Positions 18,378 to 27,045 of a stretch of 64,000 nucleotides of DNA are shown piece after piece (within the stretch, counting starts at the first letter, position 1; each line of letters starts with the position of its first letter). Source of the stretch: Spirabiliibacterium falconis (GTDB lineage: Bacteria; Pseudomonadota; Gammaproteobacteria; Enterobacterales; Pasteurellaceae); assembly GCF_014885015.1 (NCBI RefSeq), contig NZ_JABMIJ010000008.1, positions 1 through 64,000 of the forward strand, given 5' to 3'. Both the position numbers and the translations under genes were made by a program. The notes under the pieces were generated by a model. The model saw only the letters and a list, made by a program, of their open reading frames with translations. It was not told the origin of the DNA and searched no databases.

Positions 18378-18392
18378 TGATAATAATTATTA
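18378..18392 (+). promoter_or_regulatory. Fur box in the promoter of the DUF4198 gene
   Basis: TGATAAT-A-ATTATTA is one mismatch from the 7-1-7 Fur consensus. It lies in the spacer between a TTGAGA -35 (18373-18378) and a TATATT -10 (18395-18400), where bound Fur would block RNA polymerase. Confidence 0.75.
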
Positions 18393-18433
18393 TTTATATT
18401 AACACTCCTCTACTATTAACTCAGGAGTCTATT

Positions 18434-19198
18434 ATGAAAAAACATGTTCTTCTCACCGCACTTAGCATAGCGTTCACTGCGACAGTTGCCAATGCACACT
18501 CGGTTTGGATTTATGGCGAAAATACACCGCAGCATTTCCAAGCCGATATTAACTATGGGCACCACTTTGGCGAACCCGAAGCCATTGCCGAAAAACGCTT
18601 AACGCTATTCAGCACACCAATACTCTCTGGTGAAAACGGCAACATCCCACTGACGCAAACAGGGGAAAATTATCATTACCTCAGTGCGAAACCGTTAGAA
18701 AAAGGTACCTACATATTAAGTGTTGACTACAAACCTACTTTCTGGACTAAAAAAGCCGATGGTAAATGGGAAATGAACAAAACACGCCAAGATTTTCCCG
18801 ATGCCCAGTTGTGTGAACGTGCTGCCATGCGTGGGAAAAGCATTGTCCGTATTGATGACGATGGCAAATTCGCCACGCATGCCTTAGGCAAAGGGGTCGA
18901 AATTACACCGATTACCTTACCGAGCCGTATCAAAAAAGATATTGTTTCACAGTTTAAACTCACCAAAGATGGCAAACCTCTTGCCGATGTGGTCATTCTT
19001 GGGGCGTATCAAGGATTTCATAAAAACAGTGATGATATGCACGCGTTTTACGCCAAAACCAATCAAGACGGTGAATTTTTATTTAAACCAACCGTTGCTG
19101 GACGCTGGTATTTAAGTGCGGAAGTGGAAGAAAAGTTTCAAGACAAGCACTGCGACTTAGATATGACCGAAACCACGCTCACATTTGATGTACAATAA
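18434..19198 (+). CDS. DUF4198 periplasmic protein (metal-uptake associated)
   Basis: A 254-residue exported protein: the start at 18434 follows CAGGAG and gives a signal peptide ending ANA-HS, so the mature protein begins with a His. The family (DUF4198) includes periplasmic partners of nickel/cobalt importers such as NikK, which often begin HxxW; here HSVWIYG is seen. No transporter is adjacent. The Fur box in its promoter suggests a role in metal-limited growth. Exact substrate unknown. Confidence 0.8.
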   Translation: MKKHVLLTALSIAFTATVANAHSVWIYGENTPQHFQADINYGHHFGEPEAIAEKRLTLFSTPILSGENGNIPLTQTGENYHYLSAKPLEKGTYILSVDYKPTFWTKKADGKWEMNKTRQDFPDAQLCERAAMRGKSIVRIDDDGKFATHALGKGVEITPITLPSRIKKDIVSQFKLTKDGKPLADVVILGAYQGFHKNSDDMHAFYAKTNQDGEFLFKPTVAGRWYLSAEVEEKFQDKHCDLDMTETTLTFDVQ

Positions 19199-19199
19199 C

Positions 19200-19227
19200 A
19201 AAAGTGCGGTGTAAAACCGCACTTTTT
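19200..19227. terminator. Paired-USS terminator between DUF4198 gene and asd
   Basis: Inverted AAAGTGCGGT / ACCGCACTTT with T5 on the plus side, between convergent genes. Confidence 0.85.
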
Positions 19228-19235
19228 ATATCACA

Positions 19236-20348
19236 TTATGCTGTAACCAATTGGCGTAAAATACGGCGGATTGGCTCTGCCGCCCCCCACAATAACTGGT
19301 CACCCACCGTAAATGCGGCTAAATAGTCATCTCCCATAGCGAGCTTGCGCAAACGTCCAACTGGAACACTTAATGTGCCAGTAACTTTTGTCGGCGTTAA
19401 TTCACGCAGCGTCGCTTCTTTATCATTAGGAATCACTTTTACCCATTCATTATGCGATGCCAAAATTTGCTCAATTTCGTCCAGTGGTAACGCTTTTTTC
19501 ATTTTAATGGTGAATGCTTGGCTATGACAACGCAACGCACCAATTCGCACGCAAAGCCCATCGATTGGAATTGGATTGTCGCTTAAGCCCAAAATTTTAT
19601 TTGTCTCAGCATAACCTTTCCATTCTTCTTTAGTTTGCCCGCTATCTAATAATTTGTCGATCCACGGAATCAAGCTACCCGCCAATGGTGCCCCAAAATT
19701 TTCACACGGTAAATCGGTACGCATTTTCTCGGTAACACTGCGCTCAATATCCAAAATAGAAGATGCAGGATTTGCTAAATCCGTTTTCACTACCGCATTG
19801 AGTTCACCCATTTGCTCAAGCAACTCGCGCATATTTTTCGCCCCTGCACCACTTGCCGCTTGATATGTCGCAACGGAAATCCACTCCACCAAATCACGCT
19901 CGAATAAACCGCCTAACGCCATCAACATCAAGCTAACCGTACAGTTTCCACCCACATAGGTTTTGATGCCTTTTTTCAACCCATCTTCAATCACATGTTG
20001 ATTGACAGGATCAAGCACAATAATAGCATCTTTTTCCATGCGTAACGCACTGGCGGCGTCGACCCAATAGCCATCCCAACCTGTGGCACGCAATTTCGGA
20101 TACACTTCATTGGTGTAATCCCCGCCTTGGCAGGTTACGATAATATCTAATTGAGATAGTGCTTCAATATCATAAGCATCTTGCAATGTGCCCGCTTCTT
20201 TGCCACCAAATACAGGTGCTGCAAGCCCAACTTGCGATGTAGTAAAATAAACAGGATTGATGTGTGCGAAATCGTGTTCTTGTTGCATACGATCCATTAA
20301 AACGGAACCCACCATTCCGCGCCAGCCAATAAAACCTACGTTTTGCAT
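19236..20348 (-). CDS. asd: Aspartate-semialdehyde dehydrogenase
   Basis: A 370-residue NADPH enzyme that converts aspartyl phosphate to aspartate semialdehyde for lysine, threonine, methionine and diaminopimelate. [11 protein letters not shown] binds the cofactor, GGNCTVSLM holds the catalytic Cys and [11 protein letters not shown] the substrate/His motif. Length matches the E. coli-type enzyme. Monocistronic between a shared terminator and the divergent ydfG. Confidence 0.96.
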   Translation of the reverse strand: MQNVGFIGWRGMVGSVLMDRMQQEHDFAHINPVYFTTSQVGLAAPVFGGKEAGTLQDAYDIEALSQLDIIVTCQGGDYTNEVYPKLRATGWDGYWVDAASALRMEKDAIIVLDPVNQHVIEDGLKKGIKTYVGGNCTVSLMLMALGGLFERDLVEWISVATYQAASGAGAKNMRELLEQMGELNAVVKTDLANPASSILDIERSVTEKMRTDLPCENFGAPLAGSLIPWIDKLLDSGQTKEEWKGYAETNKILGLSDNPIPIDGLCVRIGALRCHSQAFTIKMKKALPLDEIEQILASHNEWVKVIPNDKEATLRELTPTKVTGTLSVPVGRLRKLAMGDDYLAAFTVGDQLLWGAAEPIRRILRQLVTA

Positions 20349-20541
20349 TTTTTTTCCTTAAGTTGATGTTGTTATAAAACTTGAGTTCACACATTAATTA
20401 CTAAATTTAACTGATAAATGCAATTATTTTTTGCAGAATGCTTCGATTTTCTCATTCAGATGTTACAATAATTTAAAAATTATTGCTTGATTTTGTATTT
20501 TATTTAACTCAATATCGCAATCAATATGTTAAGGAGAGGCT

Positions 20542-21294
20542 ATGTTAGCTTTCATCACGGGCGCAAGTGCAGGGTTTGGTGCCGCTACTGCACGCTTATT
20601 TGTCAAACACGGTCACAGGGTGATTATCTCCGCTCGGCGTGCCGAACGCTTGCAAAAATTACAACACGAATTAGGCGAAAATTGTTATGCGCTTGCATTT
20701 GATGTCAGCGATGAAAGTGCGGTTCTGGCGGCATTAAATCGCCTACCGCCATCGTGGCAAGAGATTGATGTCTTGATCAATAATGCTGGTTTAGCTCTCG
20801 GGGTAGCAGGTGCACAAACGTGCAAACTCAATGACTGGAAACAGATGATTAATACCAATATCACAGGACTTGTTACCTTAACTCATGCGTTATTGCCACA
20901 AATGGTCGCACGCAATCGTGGGCATATCATCAATCTTGGCTCTATTGCAGGAAGCTACCCATATCCTGGTGGCAATGTCTATGGCGCAAGCAAAGCATTT
21001 GTGAAACAATTTAGCCTAAACTTGCGTGCGGATTTAGTTGGCACCGCAATCCGTGTCACCAATGTTGAACCAGGACTGTGTGGCGGCACCGAGTTTTCCA
21101 ATGTCCGTTTTTATGGTGATGATGAAAAAGCAACCGCACTTTATGCCAATGTAGACTACATTACCCCTGACGATATTGCTGAAACACTACTTTGGATTGC
21201 ACAACGCCCTGCACATGTGAACATCAATCGCATTGAAATAATGCCCGTTGCACAAGCACCTGCGGGCTTGGTGGTGAAGAAAAAAGAAACCTAA
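20542..21294 (+). CDS. ydfG: SDR oxidoreductase YdfG (3-hydroxy acid dehydrogenase)
   Basis: A 250-residue short-chain dehydrogenase, NADP-dependent, acting on L-allo-threonine, serine and 3-hydroxy acids and on malonic semialdehyde. TGASAGFG binds the cofactor, NNAG is conserved and the catalytic triad is Ser in LGSIAGS with YGASK (Tyr/Lys). AAGGAG precedes the ATG. The Kef gene starts 25 bp downstream, so both may share a transcript. The 193-bp gap to asd holds the divergent promoters. Confidence 0.93.
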   Translation: MLAFITGASAGFGAATARLFVKHGHRVIISARRAERLQKLQHELGENCYALAFDVSDESAVLAALNRLPPSWQEIDVLINNAGLALGVAGAQTCKLNDWKQMINTNITGLVTLTHALLPQMVARNRGHIINLGSIAGSYPYPGGNVYGASKAFVKQFSLNLRADLVGTAIRVTNVEPGLCGGTEFSNVRFYGDDEKATALYANVDYITPDDIAETLLWIAQRPAHVNINRIEIMPVAQAPAGLVVKKKET

Positions 21295-21319
21295 AAGTGC
21301 GGTCACAGGAAATAGCATA

Positions 21320-23335
21320 ATGGAAACCATTTTACTCAACGCATTTATCTACCTTGCAGCCGCTGCCATTACAGTACCCATTCTAAAACGAATAGGGCTT
21401 GGCTCAGTGCTGGGCTACCTACTCGCTGGCATTATGATTGGTCCGGTACTGGGGCTGGTGGGGAATGAAATCAAAGATGTTCAACACATCGCCGAATTTG
21501 GCGTTGTAATGATGTTATTTTTGGTTGGCCTTGAGCTTGAGCCGCATAAATTATGGCAATTAAAAACCAAATTATTGGGGCTGGGTGGTCTTCAGGTGGG
21601 GCTAACCATCGCCGCATTCGCAGGCATTGCCATTGCCTTAGGACAATCGTGGAAAATCGCCATTGCCGTGGGATGTATTTTATCTCTGTCATCTACTGCC
21701 ATTGTGTTGCAAACCTTGGGCGAAAAAGGCTTAATGACAAGCCCCGGGGGGCAGTCGAGCTTTTCGGTCTTATTATTTCAGGATATCGTGGTCATTCCGA
21801 TGCTGGCATTGCTGCCGTTATTAACCATGTCAAACTACGGCGTGCCCGTTGTGGAAGGACAACATAACCTACTCGAAGGCATGAGTGGTTATATCAAATC
21901 GTTAGTGACCATTGGGGTAATGACCCTTATTGTCGGGGGTGGGCATTTTTTAGGTCAGCCCATTTTCCGCTTTATCGCCAAAGCGAATTTGCGTGAAGCA
22001 TTTAGTATTTTTGCACTTGCTTTGGTGATTGGGATTGCTTTGCTAATGTCATCAGTTGGGCTTTCACCAGCCCTTGGTGCATTTTTAGCTGGTGTTGTGC
22101 TGGCAAGTAGCGAATATCGCCATGAACTTGAGAGCAACCTCGCACCTTTTAAAGGTTTACTGCTCGGACTATTCTTTATGACCGTGGGTGCAGGCATTGA
22201 CTTTCGCCTGCTATTTTCTCAATTTGGCACCATTTTAGCACTGACTATTGCCGTCATTGCAGTAAAAATGGTTATTTTATGGCTACTCGCTGTTGTATTC
22301 CGCCTGAAAAAAGCACAGCAATGGTTATTTTCACTCGCATTAGCACAGGCAGGCGAATTTGGCTTTGTCTTGATTGCCTTTACTAAACAGATGTGGGTCA
22401 TTCCTTGGCAGTTAGGTGACTTGTTACTGCTTGTCGTCACCCTCTCTATGCTTATTTCGCCACTACTATTTGTATTTTACGAAAAAGTGTTGCAACCACG
22501 TCTCATTGAAAGTAACGCTCGAGAAATGGACACCATCGATCAGCAAAGTGCGGTTTTAGTTGCGGGCTATGGTCGCTACGGTCAAATCGTGTGCAGTTTA
22601 TTGCGTTGCTGTGGCTTTAAACCCACCGTGATTGATTTTGATGTTACCTTAGTCGAAGGTATGACGAAATTTGGCTACAAAACCTATTTTGGCGATGCCA
22701 CCCATCCAGAACTGCTCGAATCAGCTGGAATCGGGCAGGCAAAATTATTGATCATCGCCATTAATAATAAAGACGATACGCTACGCATTGTGCAATATGC
22801 GCATCAAACATATCCCAATCTACCGATTATCGCGCGAGCTTTCGATCGCCTACACACCTATGACCTTTATCAAGCAGGTGCTACTGTGATCGTGCGTGAA
22901 GTGTTTGATTCCTCCGTACGTAGCGGAAAATTCGCCCTTGAATTGCTCGGCATTAAAAAAGAAAAAGCCCGAAAACTGAGTGCATTTTTCTATCATCGCA
23001 ATCGCTATGAACAGCACCTCATGGCTGATGTCTATGAGCCCGATCGTTCAATGTTTGCCAATGAAAAAATGATCAATATCGCAAAACAAGTGGATGATGA
23101 AACCACGAAAATGATGCAAGCGATTTTACGCGGTGAAAATGTGGATTGGCGACCACCAGGTGCTGAAAATGACTTCAAGGAAGAAGGGCATCTTGCCCCT
23201 GAAATGGGCGATGATAGCCATTTTGTTCAACATGAGCATGAACAAAGTGCACTCGATCCAGCACAAGATGCAACGAATGCGACCAACGAATTGCCAGAAC
23301 CCGTTGATAGCCTAACACAGGATGAAAAAACATAG
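21320..23335 (+). CDS. Glutathione-gated K+/H+ antiporter, KefB/KefC family
   Basis: A 671-residue CPA2 antiporter. About twelve membrane segments fill residues 1-380, with LFQDIVVIPML as in Kef proteins. A RCK/TrkA-N domain follows (GYGRYGQ, about 413). These systems release K+ and acidify the cytoplasm on electrophile stress. The C-terminal tail (about 590-671) is strongly acidic and longer than in the E. coli proteins. No KefF/KefG ancillary gene is adjacent, so KefB and KefC cannot be told apart here. Confidence 0.9.
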   Translation: METILLNAFIYLAAAAITVPILKRIGLGSVLGYLLAGIMIGPVLGLVGNEIKDVQHIAEFGVVMMLFLVGLELEPHKLWQLKTKLLGLGGLQVGLTIAAFAGIAIALGQSWKIAIAVGCILSLSSTAIVLQTLGEKGLMTSPGGQSSFSVLLFQDIVVIPMLALLPLLTMSNYGVPVVEGQHNLLEGMSGYIKSLVTIGVMTLIVGGGHFLGQPIFRFIAKANLREAFSIFALALVIGIALLMSSVGLSPALGAFLAGVVLASSEYRHELESNLAPFKGLLLGLFFMTVGAGIDFRLLFSQFGTILALTIAVIAVKMVILWLLAVVFRLKKAQQWLFSLALAQAGEFGFVLIAFTKQMWVIPWQLGDLLLLVVTLSMLISPLLFVFYEKVLQPRLIESNAREMDTIDQQSAVLVAGYGRYGQIVCSLLRCCGFKPTVIDFDVTLVEGMTKFGYKTYFGDATHPELLESAGIGQAKLLIIAINNKDDTLRIVQYAHQTYPNLPIIARAFDRLHTYDLYQAGATVIVREVFDSSVRSGKFALELLGIKKEKARKLSAFFYHRNRYEQHLMADVYEPDRSMFANEKMINIAKQVDDETTKMMQAILRGENVDWRPPGAENDFKEEGHLAPEMGDDSHFVQHEHEQSALDPAQDATNATNELPEPVDSLTQDEKT

Positions 23336-23340
23336 CCGCC

Positions 23341-23367
23341 AACCGCACTTTAAGATAAAGTGCGGTT
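23341..23367. terminator. Paired-USS terminator between kef and the DNA ligase gene
   Basis: Inverted AACCGCACTTT / AAAGTGCGGTT with a 5-nt loop and T-rich DNA after it, between convergent genes. Confidence 0.85.
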
Positions 23368-24204
23368 TTATTTTACCTCATCATGACGCTCACGCAGGAA
23401 CACTGCAAAGCGAGGTTTCCCTTGCGCGGTAAACCCTTGATATTGATAAGTGATGGTACTACCTACTGGGGGCGGATTTAAGCGTTGCTGGCGAGAGAAA
23501 CCAGAACCAATTTTGAACACGCCATAGCGATTCACACAGCTCAGCGCACCAAGCATACCCGTAAATTGCCCTTTACCTTCAATATGGCGTATCACTGTGC
23601 ACTCATCATCAAAGCGTGTTTTAACTTTCAAAATTTGGCTACTACGCCCATGTTGATAAGGCATATTGGGATTACGCACCACAACACCTTCGCCACCGTG
23701 TTGCTCTATATCCGTCAAAAATTGTCGCATATGTGCTTTATCTCTAATTGGAATCTGTTCAATAATGGTAATATGCGGTGCAGGATGTGCTTGCAAATAA
23801 TCGCGTAACACCTGCAAACGTTGCCATAAATTACCTTTGGCATTAGGCACATCGAACACATGCAATTTTAGTTTCTGCCATCCTTCGTCTTGATAACTAC
23901 GCACCGTTGCAGCAATTTGACTAAATTCACCTCGTGTGGAAAATAACTCACCATCAAGCGAAAACGGTGGGAAATTTTTAAGAAAATCCGCTGGAGGCGA
24001 GAATGCCTTTCCTTGACGACTCACAAGGATTTCACCCGTCCAAATTCCACGGACGCCATCCAGTTTTTCACTCATTACCCAGCCTTGCAGTGATTGGTTG
24101 TGATAACGCTGCAATAACATCACATCAGGAGCAACAGCCCAACATGAAAGGGATTGAACAAGGAGTATTGTGCGTAAAATCCCGTTTATTATCTTCACAT
24201 TCAT
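23368..24204 (-). CDS. ligA: Periplasmic ATP-dependent DNA ligase
   Basis: A 278-residue minimal ATP-dependent DNA ligase with a signal peptide (about 1-23), as in H. influenzae LigA. The adenylation lysine is in SEKLDGVRG; motif III is LDGELFS, motif IV GGEGVVVR and motif V QILKVK; a short OB fold completes it. The start at 24204 (ATG) has GAGAGG 5 nt upstream and is preferred to two GTG codons just before it. The family is competence-induced in H. influenzae, and a CRP-S-type site lies upstream. Its periplasmic role in transformation is unresolved. Confidence 0.92.
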   Translation of the reverse strand: MNVKIINGILRTILLVQSLSCWAVAPDVMLLQRYHNQSLQGWVMSEKLDGVRGIWTGEILVSRQGKAFSPPADFLKNFPPFSLDGELFSTRGEFSQIAATVRSYQDEGWQKLKLHVFDVPNAKGNLWQRLQVLRDYLQAHPAPHITIIEQIPIRDKAHMRQFLTDIEQHGGEGVVVRNPNMPYQHGRSSQILKVKTRFDDECTVIRHIEGKGQFTGMLGALSCVNRYGVFKIGSGFSRQQRLNPPPVGSTITYQYQGFTAQGKPRFAVFLRERHDEVK

Positions 24205-24272
24205 CACCACCTCTCACTGCAAGTGCGGTCAGTATAAAAAGAGGTATGAAAAAAGCGAGAACAACTAACTAA

Positions 24273-24294
24273 AATTAGAATGCAGATCGCAAAA
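24273..24294 (-). promoter_or_regulatory. Probable CRP-S site of the DNA ligase gene
   Basis: On the minus strand TTTTGCGATCTGCAT, then TCTAATT: the left arm and centre match the competence element, the right arm is degenerate. It is 69 bp before the ligase ATG, the same distance as at comM and radC, and overlaps the last codons of ilvY. Confidence 0.65.
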
Positions 24295-25180
24295 CGCCTG
24301 TATTTTCGCTCAATAATTGCCAAAATGCGGCGACTAACGGCTGCTTTAGCTGCTTTTTCTGCACACACACACCCAATTCAAACGGCTCAATCGCCGTAGG
24401 CAAGCGTAATAATGAAACCTGATCGCGCATAGGGCTATTATTGATTACCACATCAGGTAATAACGCCACGCCGCACCCCAGTGCCACCATCGGCACAATA
24501 CCCTCATGCCCCGCTACGCAGGCATAAATTTTAGGTTGCAAAAGCTGCATCTGACGAAACCACAGATCAATTCGCTCACGCACAGGCCCTGCAACGGGCA
24601 GAATAAAGGGAATATTTCGCCAATCAATGGGCTGAGATTGCAACAAACGGGTGGAAAGGCAGGCGACACGCGGAGCAATCAAGGAAAGATGGATGTTGCC
24701 AATGTAATGAAAATCAATATTTTCAGGTAAATGCAATGGACGACCAACAATGGCAAGATCAGCAAGATTCGACCGCACTTGTGCTATCGCATTGGCAGGA
24801 TCGCCCGTGGTCAGTGTGATGTCAATATGCGGATAACGCTGGCGAAACGCCGTTAAAATCGGCGGCAAATGGCTGTATGATGCAGTAACTGAGCAAAATA
24901 GCCGCAGCTCACCAGACAATGTATCAGGCGTAGAAAACCGCACTTTTAAGGCTTGCCAGCGTTGCCACTGTTCTCGTGCAAAAGTGATAAATTCTTCACC
25001 ATAATGTGTTAACGAAACGCGACGATTATCACGCAATAACAGCGTTTGCCCTAATTCTTGTTCTAGTCGCTGAATTTGACGTGAAAGCGTAGAGGGACTC
25101 ATATGATGCTGGTATGCCGTTTGCGTAAAACTTTGGTTATGTACCAGATCTAAAAATAATTTTAATTGTTGAAATTCCAT
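24275..25180 (-). CDS. ilvY: LysR-type regulator IlvY
   Basis: A 301-residue LysR-type activator; the N-terminal winged helix (about 1-60) contains FTQTAYQHHMSPSTLSRQI. It is divergent from ilvC, the classical IlvY arrangement, in which acetolactate/acetohydroxybutyrate induces ilvC through IlvY. The start at 25180 (MEFQQLKLFL) is the family start; the longer frame adds an unsupported hydrophobic leader. Its 3' end overlaps the CRP-S-type site of the DNA ligase gene. Confidence 0.92.
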   Translation of the reverse strand: MEFQQLKLFLDLVHNQSFTQTAYQHHMSPSTLSRQIQRLEQELGQTLLLRDNRRVSLTHYGEEFITFAREQWQRWQALKVRFSTPDTLSGELRLFCSVTASYSHLPPILTAFRQRYPHIDITLTTGDPANAIAQVRSNLADLAIVGRPLHLPENIDFHYIGNIHLSLIAPRVACLSTRLLQSQPIDWRNIPFILPVAGPVRERIDLWFRQMQLLQPKIYACVAGHEGIVPMVALGCGVALLPDVVINNSPMRDQVSLLRLPTAIEPFELGVCVQKKQLKQPLVAAFWQLLSENTGVLRSAF

Positions 25181-25197
25181 CGTTGACCGTACTTTTA

Positions 25198-25252
25198 TTG
25201 CAATAAATGCAACAATTAGTTTCAATAATATCAATTTTCGCAATCAAAATTG
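25198..25252. promoter_or_regulatory. IlvY operators in the ilvY-ilvC intergenic region
   Basis: Two inverted repeats: TTGCAATAAATGCAA (25198-25212), typical of LysR T-N11-A sites and close to the E. coli IlvY operator, and CAATTTT-N7-AAAATTG (25232-25252). A TATACT -10 for ilvC follows at about 25257-25262. Confidence 0.65.
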
Positions 25253-25302
25253 TACGTTATACTGCTATCACTGTCTAGGTTAAACAGCATAAAGGAAACA
25301 TG

Positions 25303-26781
25303 ATGGCTAATTATTTCAATACATTAAATTTACGTCAGCAACTCGATCAGCTTGGACGTTGCCGTTTTATGACGCGTGATGAATTCGCTGATGAGGCCAA
25401 TTTTCTAAAGGGTAAAAAAATTGTGATCATCGGTTGTGGTGCACAAGGATTAAATCAAGGTTTGAATATGCGGGATTCAGGGCTGGATATTAGCTATGCA
25501 CTGCGTCAAGCCGCCATTGATGAAAAGCGTGCCTCATATACCCGTGCACGTGAAAATGGCTTTCAGGTTGGTACATATGAAGACCTTATTCCACAAGCCG
25601 ATTTAGTGATTAATCTTACTCCTGATAAACAGCACTCTGCGGTTGTTAATGCCGTAATGCCATTAATGAAAGAAGGTGCGGCTTTGGGCTATTCCCACGG
25701 CTTAAACATTGTAGAAGTTGGTGAACAAATTCGTCGCGATATTACTGTCGTGATGGTAGCCCCAAAATGCCCAGGTACCGAGGTGCGTGAAGAATATAAG
25801 CGTGGTTTTGGTGTGCCGACACTTTTAGCCGTACACCCAGAAAATGATCCAAAAGGTGAAGGCTGGGCAATTGCGAAAGCATGGGCGGCTGCAACAGGTG
25901 GGCATCGTGCAGGCTGCTTGGCTTCATCCTTTGTAGCGGAAGTAAAATCTGATTTAATGGGCGAGCAAACCATTTTATGTGGGATGTTACAAGCCGGCTC
26001 GCTATTGTGCTACGACAAATTAGTGGCTGATGGCAAAGATCCTGCTTATGCCGCAAAATTAGTGCAATACGGTTGGGAAACCATCACCGAATCCCTCAAA
26101 CAAGGGGGCATTACCTTAATGATGGATCGCCTGTCAAATAGTGCCAAAATCCGTGCATTTGAGCTTTCCGAACACATTAAAACCCTGCTCAAATCGTTGT
26201 TTGAAAAACATATGGATGACATCATCAGCGGTGAATTCTCACGTATTATGATGGAAGATTGGGCAAACAATGACACAAAATTACTCACTTGGCGTGAACA
26301 AACTGGGCAAACCGCCTTTGAACAAGCCCCACTTTATGAAGGCAAAATTAGCGAACAAGAATACTACGATAACGGCGTATTAATGATTGCAATGGTCAAA
26401 GCAGGCGTTGAATTGGCATTTGAAACAATGGTCAAAAGTGGCATCTTGCCTGAATCTGCTTACTATGAGTCCTTGCACGAATTACCACTTATCGCCAATA
26501 CGATTGCTCGCAAACGGTTGTATGAAATGAATGTGGTGATTTCAGACACCGCAGAATACGGTAACTATTTATTTGCATTTGTGGCAGGACCATTAATGGC
26601 TGAAAAATTAATGCCTACATTAGAACGTGGTGATTTAGGTGAAAAAGTCATTAACAACGACATTGATAATATTCAATTGCGTGATATTAATGACGCTATC
26701 CGTGAGCACCCAATTGAAAAAGTCGGTAAAGTTTTGCGTGGTTATATGAAAGATATGAAACGCATTTCAGTTGCTTCATAA
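25303..26781 (+). CDS. ilvC: Ketol-acid reductoisomerase (class II)
   Basis: A 492-residue class II enzyme (E. coli type, with a duplicated C-terminal knotted domain) that converts acetolactate to dihydroxyisovalerate in isoleucine/valine synthesis. The NADPH motif [10 protein letters not shown] is near residue 45. AAGGA precedes ATGATG; the second ATG ([10 protein letters not shown]) matches the family N-terminus. Controlled by divergent ilvY. Confidence 0.97.
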   Translation: MANYFNTLNLRQQLDQLGRCRFMTRDEFADEANFLKGKKIVIIGCGAQGLNQGLNMRDSGLDISYALRQAAIDEKRASYTRARENGFQVGTYEDLIPQADLVINLTPDKQHSAVVNAVMPLMKEGAALGYSHGLNIVEVGEQIRRDITVVMVAPKCPGTEVREEYKRGFGVPTLLAVHPENDPKGEGWAIAKAWAAATGGHRAGCLASSFVAEVKSDLMGEQTILCGMLQAGSLLCYDKLVADGKDPAYAAKLVQYGWETITESLKQGGITLMMDRLSNSAKIRAFELSEHIKTLLKSLFEKHMDDIISGEFSRIMMEDWANNDTKLLTWREQTGQTAFEQAPLYEGKISEQEYYDNGVLMIAMVKAGVELAFETMVKSGILPESAYYESLHELPLIANTIARKRLYEMNVVISDTAEYGNYLFAFVAGPLMAEKLMPTLERGDLGEKVINNDIDNIQLRDINDAIREHPIEKVGKVLRGYMKDMKRISVAS

Positions 26782-26801
26782 CCGCACTTTTCCATCTTAA
26801 T

Positions 26802-26824
26802 GCCCGCTGTTTGCGGGCTTTTTT
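26802..26824 (+). terminator. Terminator of ilvC
   Basis: GCCCGC / GCGGGC stem with T6, 20 bp after the stop. Confidence 0.92.
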
Positions 26825-26865
26825 ACTTTTAACAATGCAGACCATTCCTCCATTTTATACAAAAC

Positions 26866-26926
26866 AGTGATAGTCTTCACAAATTGAAAAAATTGTAACC
26901 GCTTAATTTACAAATATTGCTATACT
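26866..26926 (+). promoter_or_regulatory. CRP-dependent promoter of the PTS EIICB gene
   Basis: AGTGA-N6-TCACA (26866-26881) is a near-perfect CRP site centred about 60 bp before the start predicted from the TATACT box (26921-26926), the class I position. No good -35 box is present, in line with activator dependence. The leader begins with an AGGTGA / TCACCT hairpin (26933-26952). Confidence 0.75.
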
Positions 26927-26980
26927 GAAAGTAGGTGAGAGGCTGTTCACCTCCGTAGTTTTATGTTTTTAGAAGTTAAC

Positions 26981-26996
26981 ATGAAAACGTTTACAT
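26981..26996. promoter_or_regulatory. LacI/GalR-type operator candidate
   Basis: ATGAAAACGTTTACAT is a 16-bp near-palindrome centred on ACGT, typical of LacI-family operators. It lies in the leader, about 50 bp after the predicted start of transcription of the EIICB gene, where a bound repressor could act as a roadblock. Confidence 0.5.
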
Positions 26997-27045
26997 AGTC
27001 GTAGAATATTAATTCCACGCCTAATAGTAATGAGGAGCATAAGTG

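Noticed and set aside
20542..21294. ydfG as the KefF/KefG ancillary subunit of the adjacent Kef antiporter
   Set aside because: It is a short-chain dehydrogenase with a YxxxK active site, not the flavodoxin-like quinone reductase fold of KefF/KefG.
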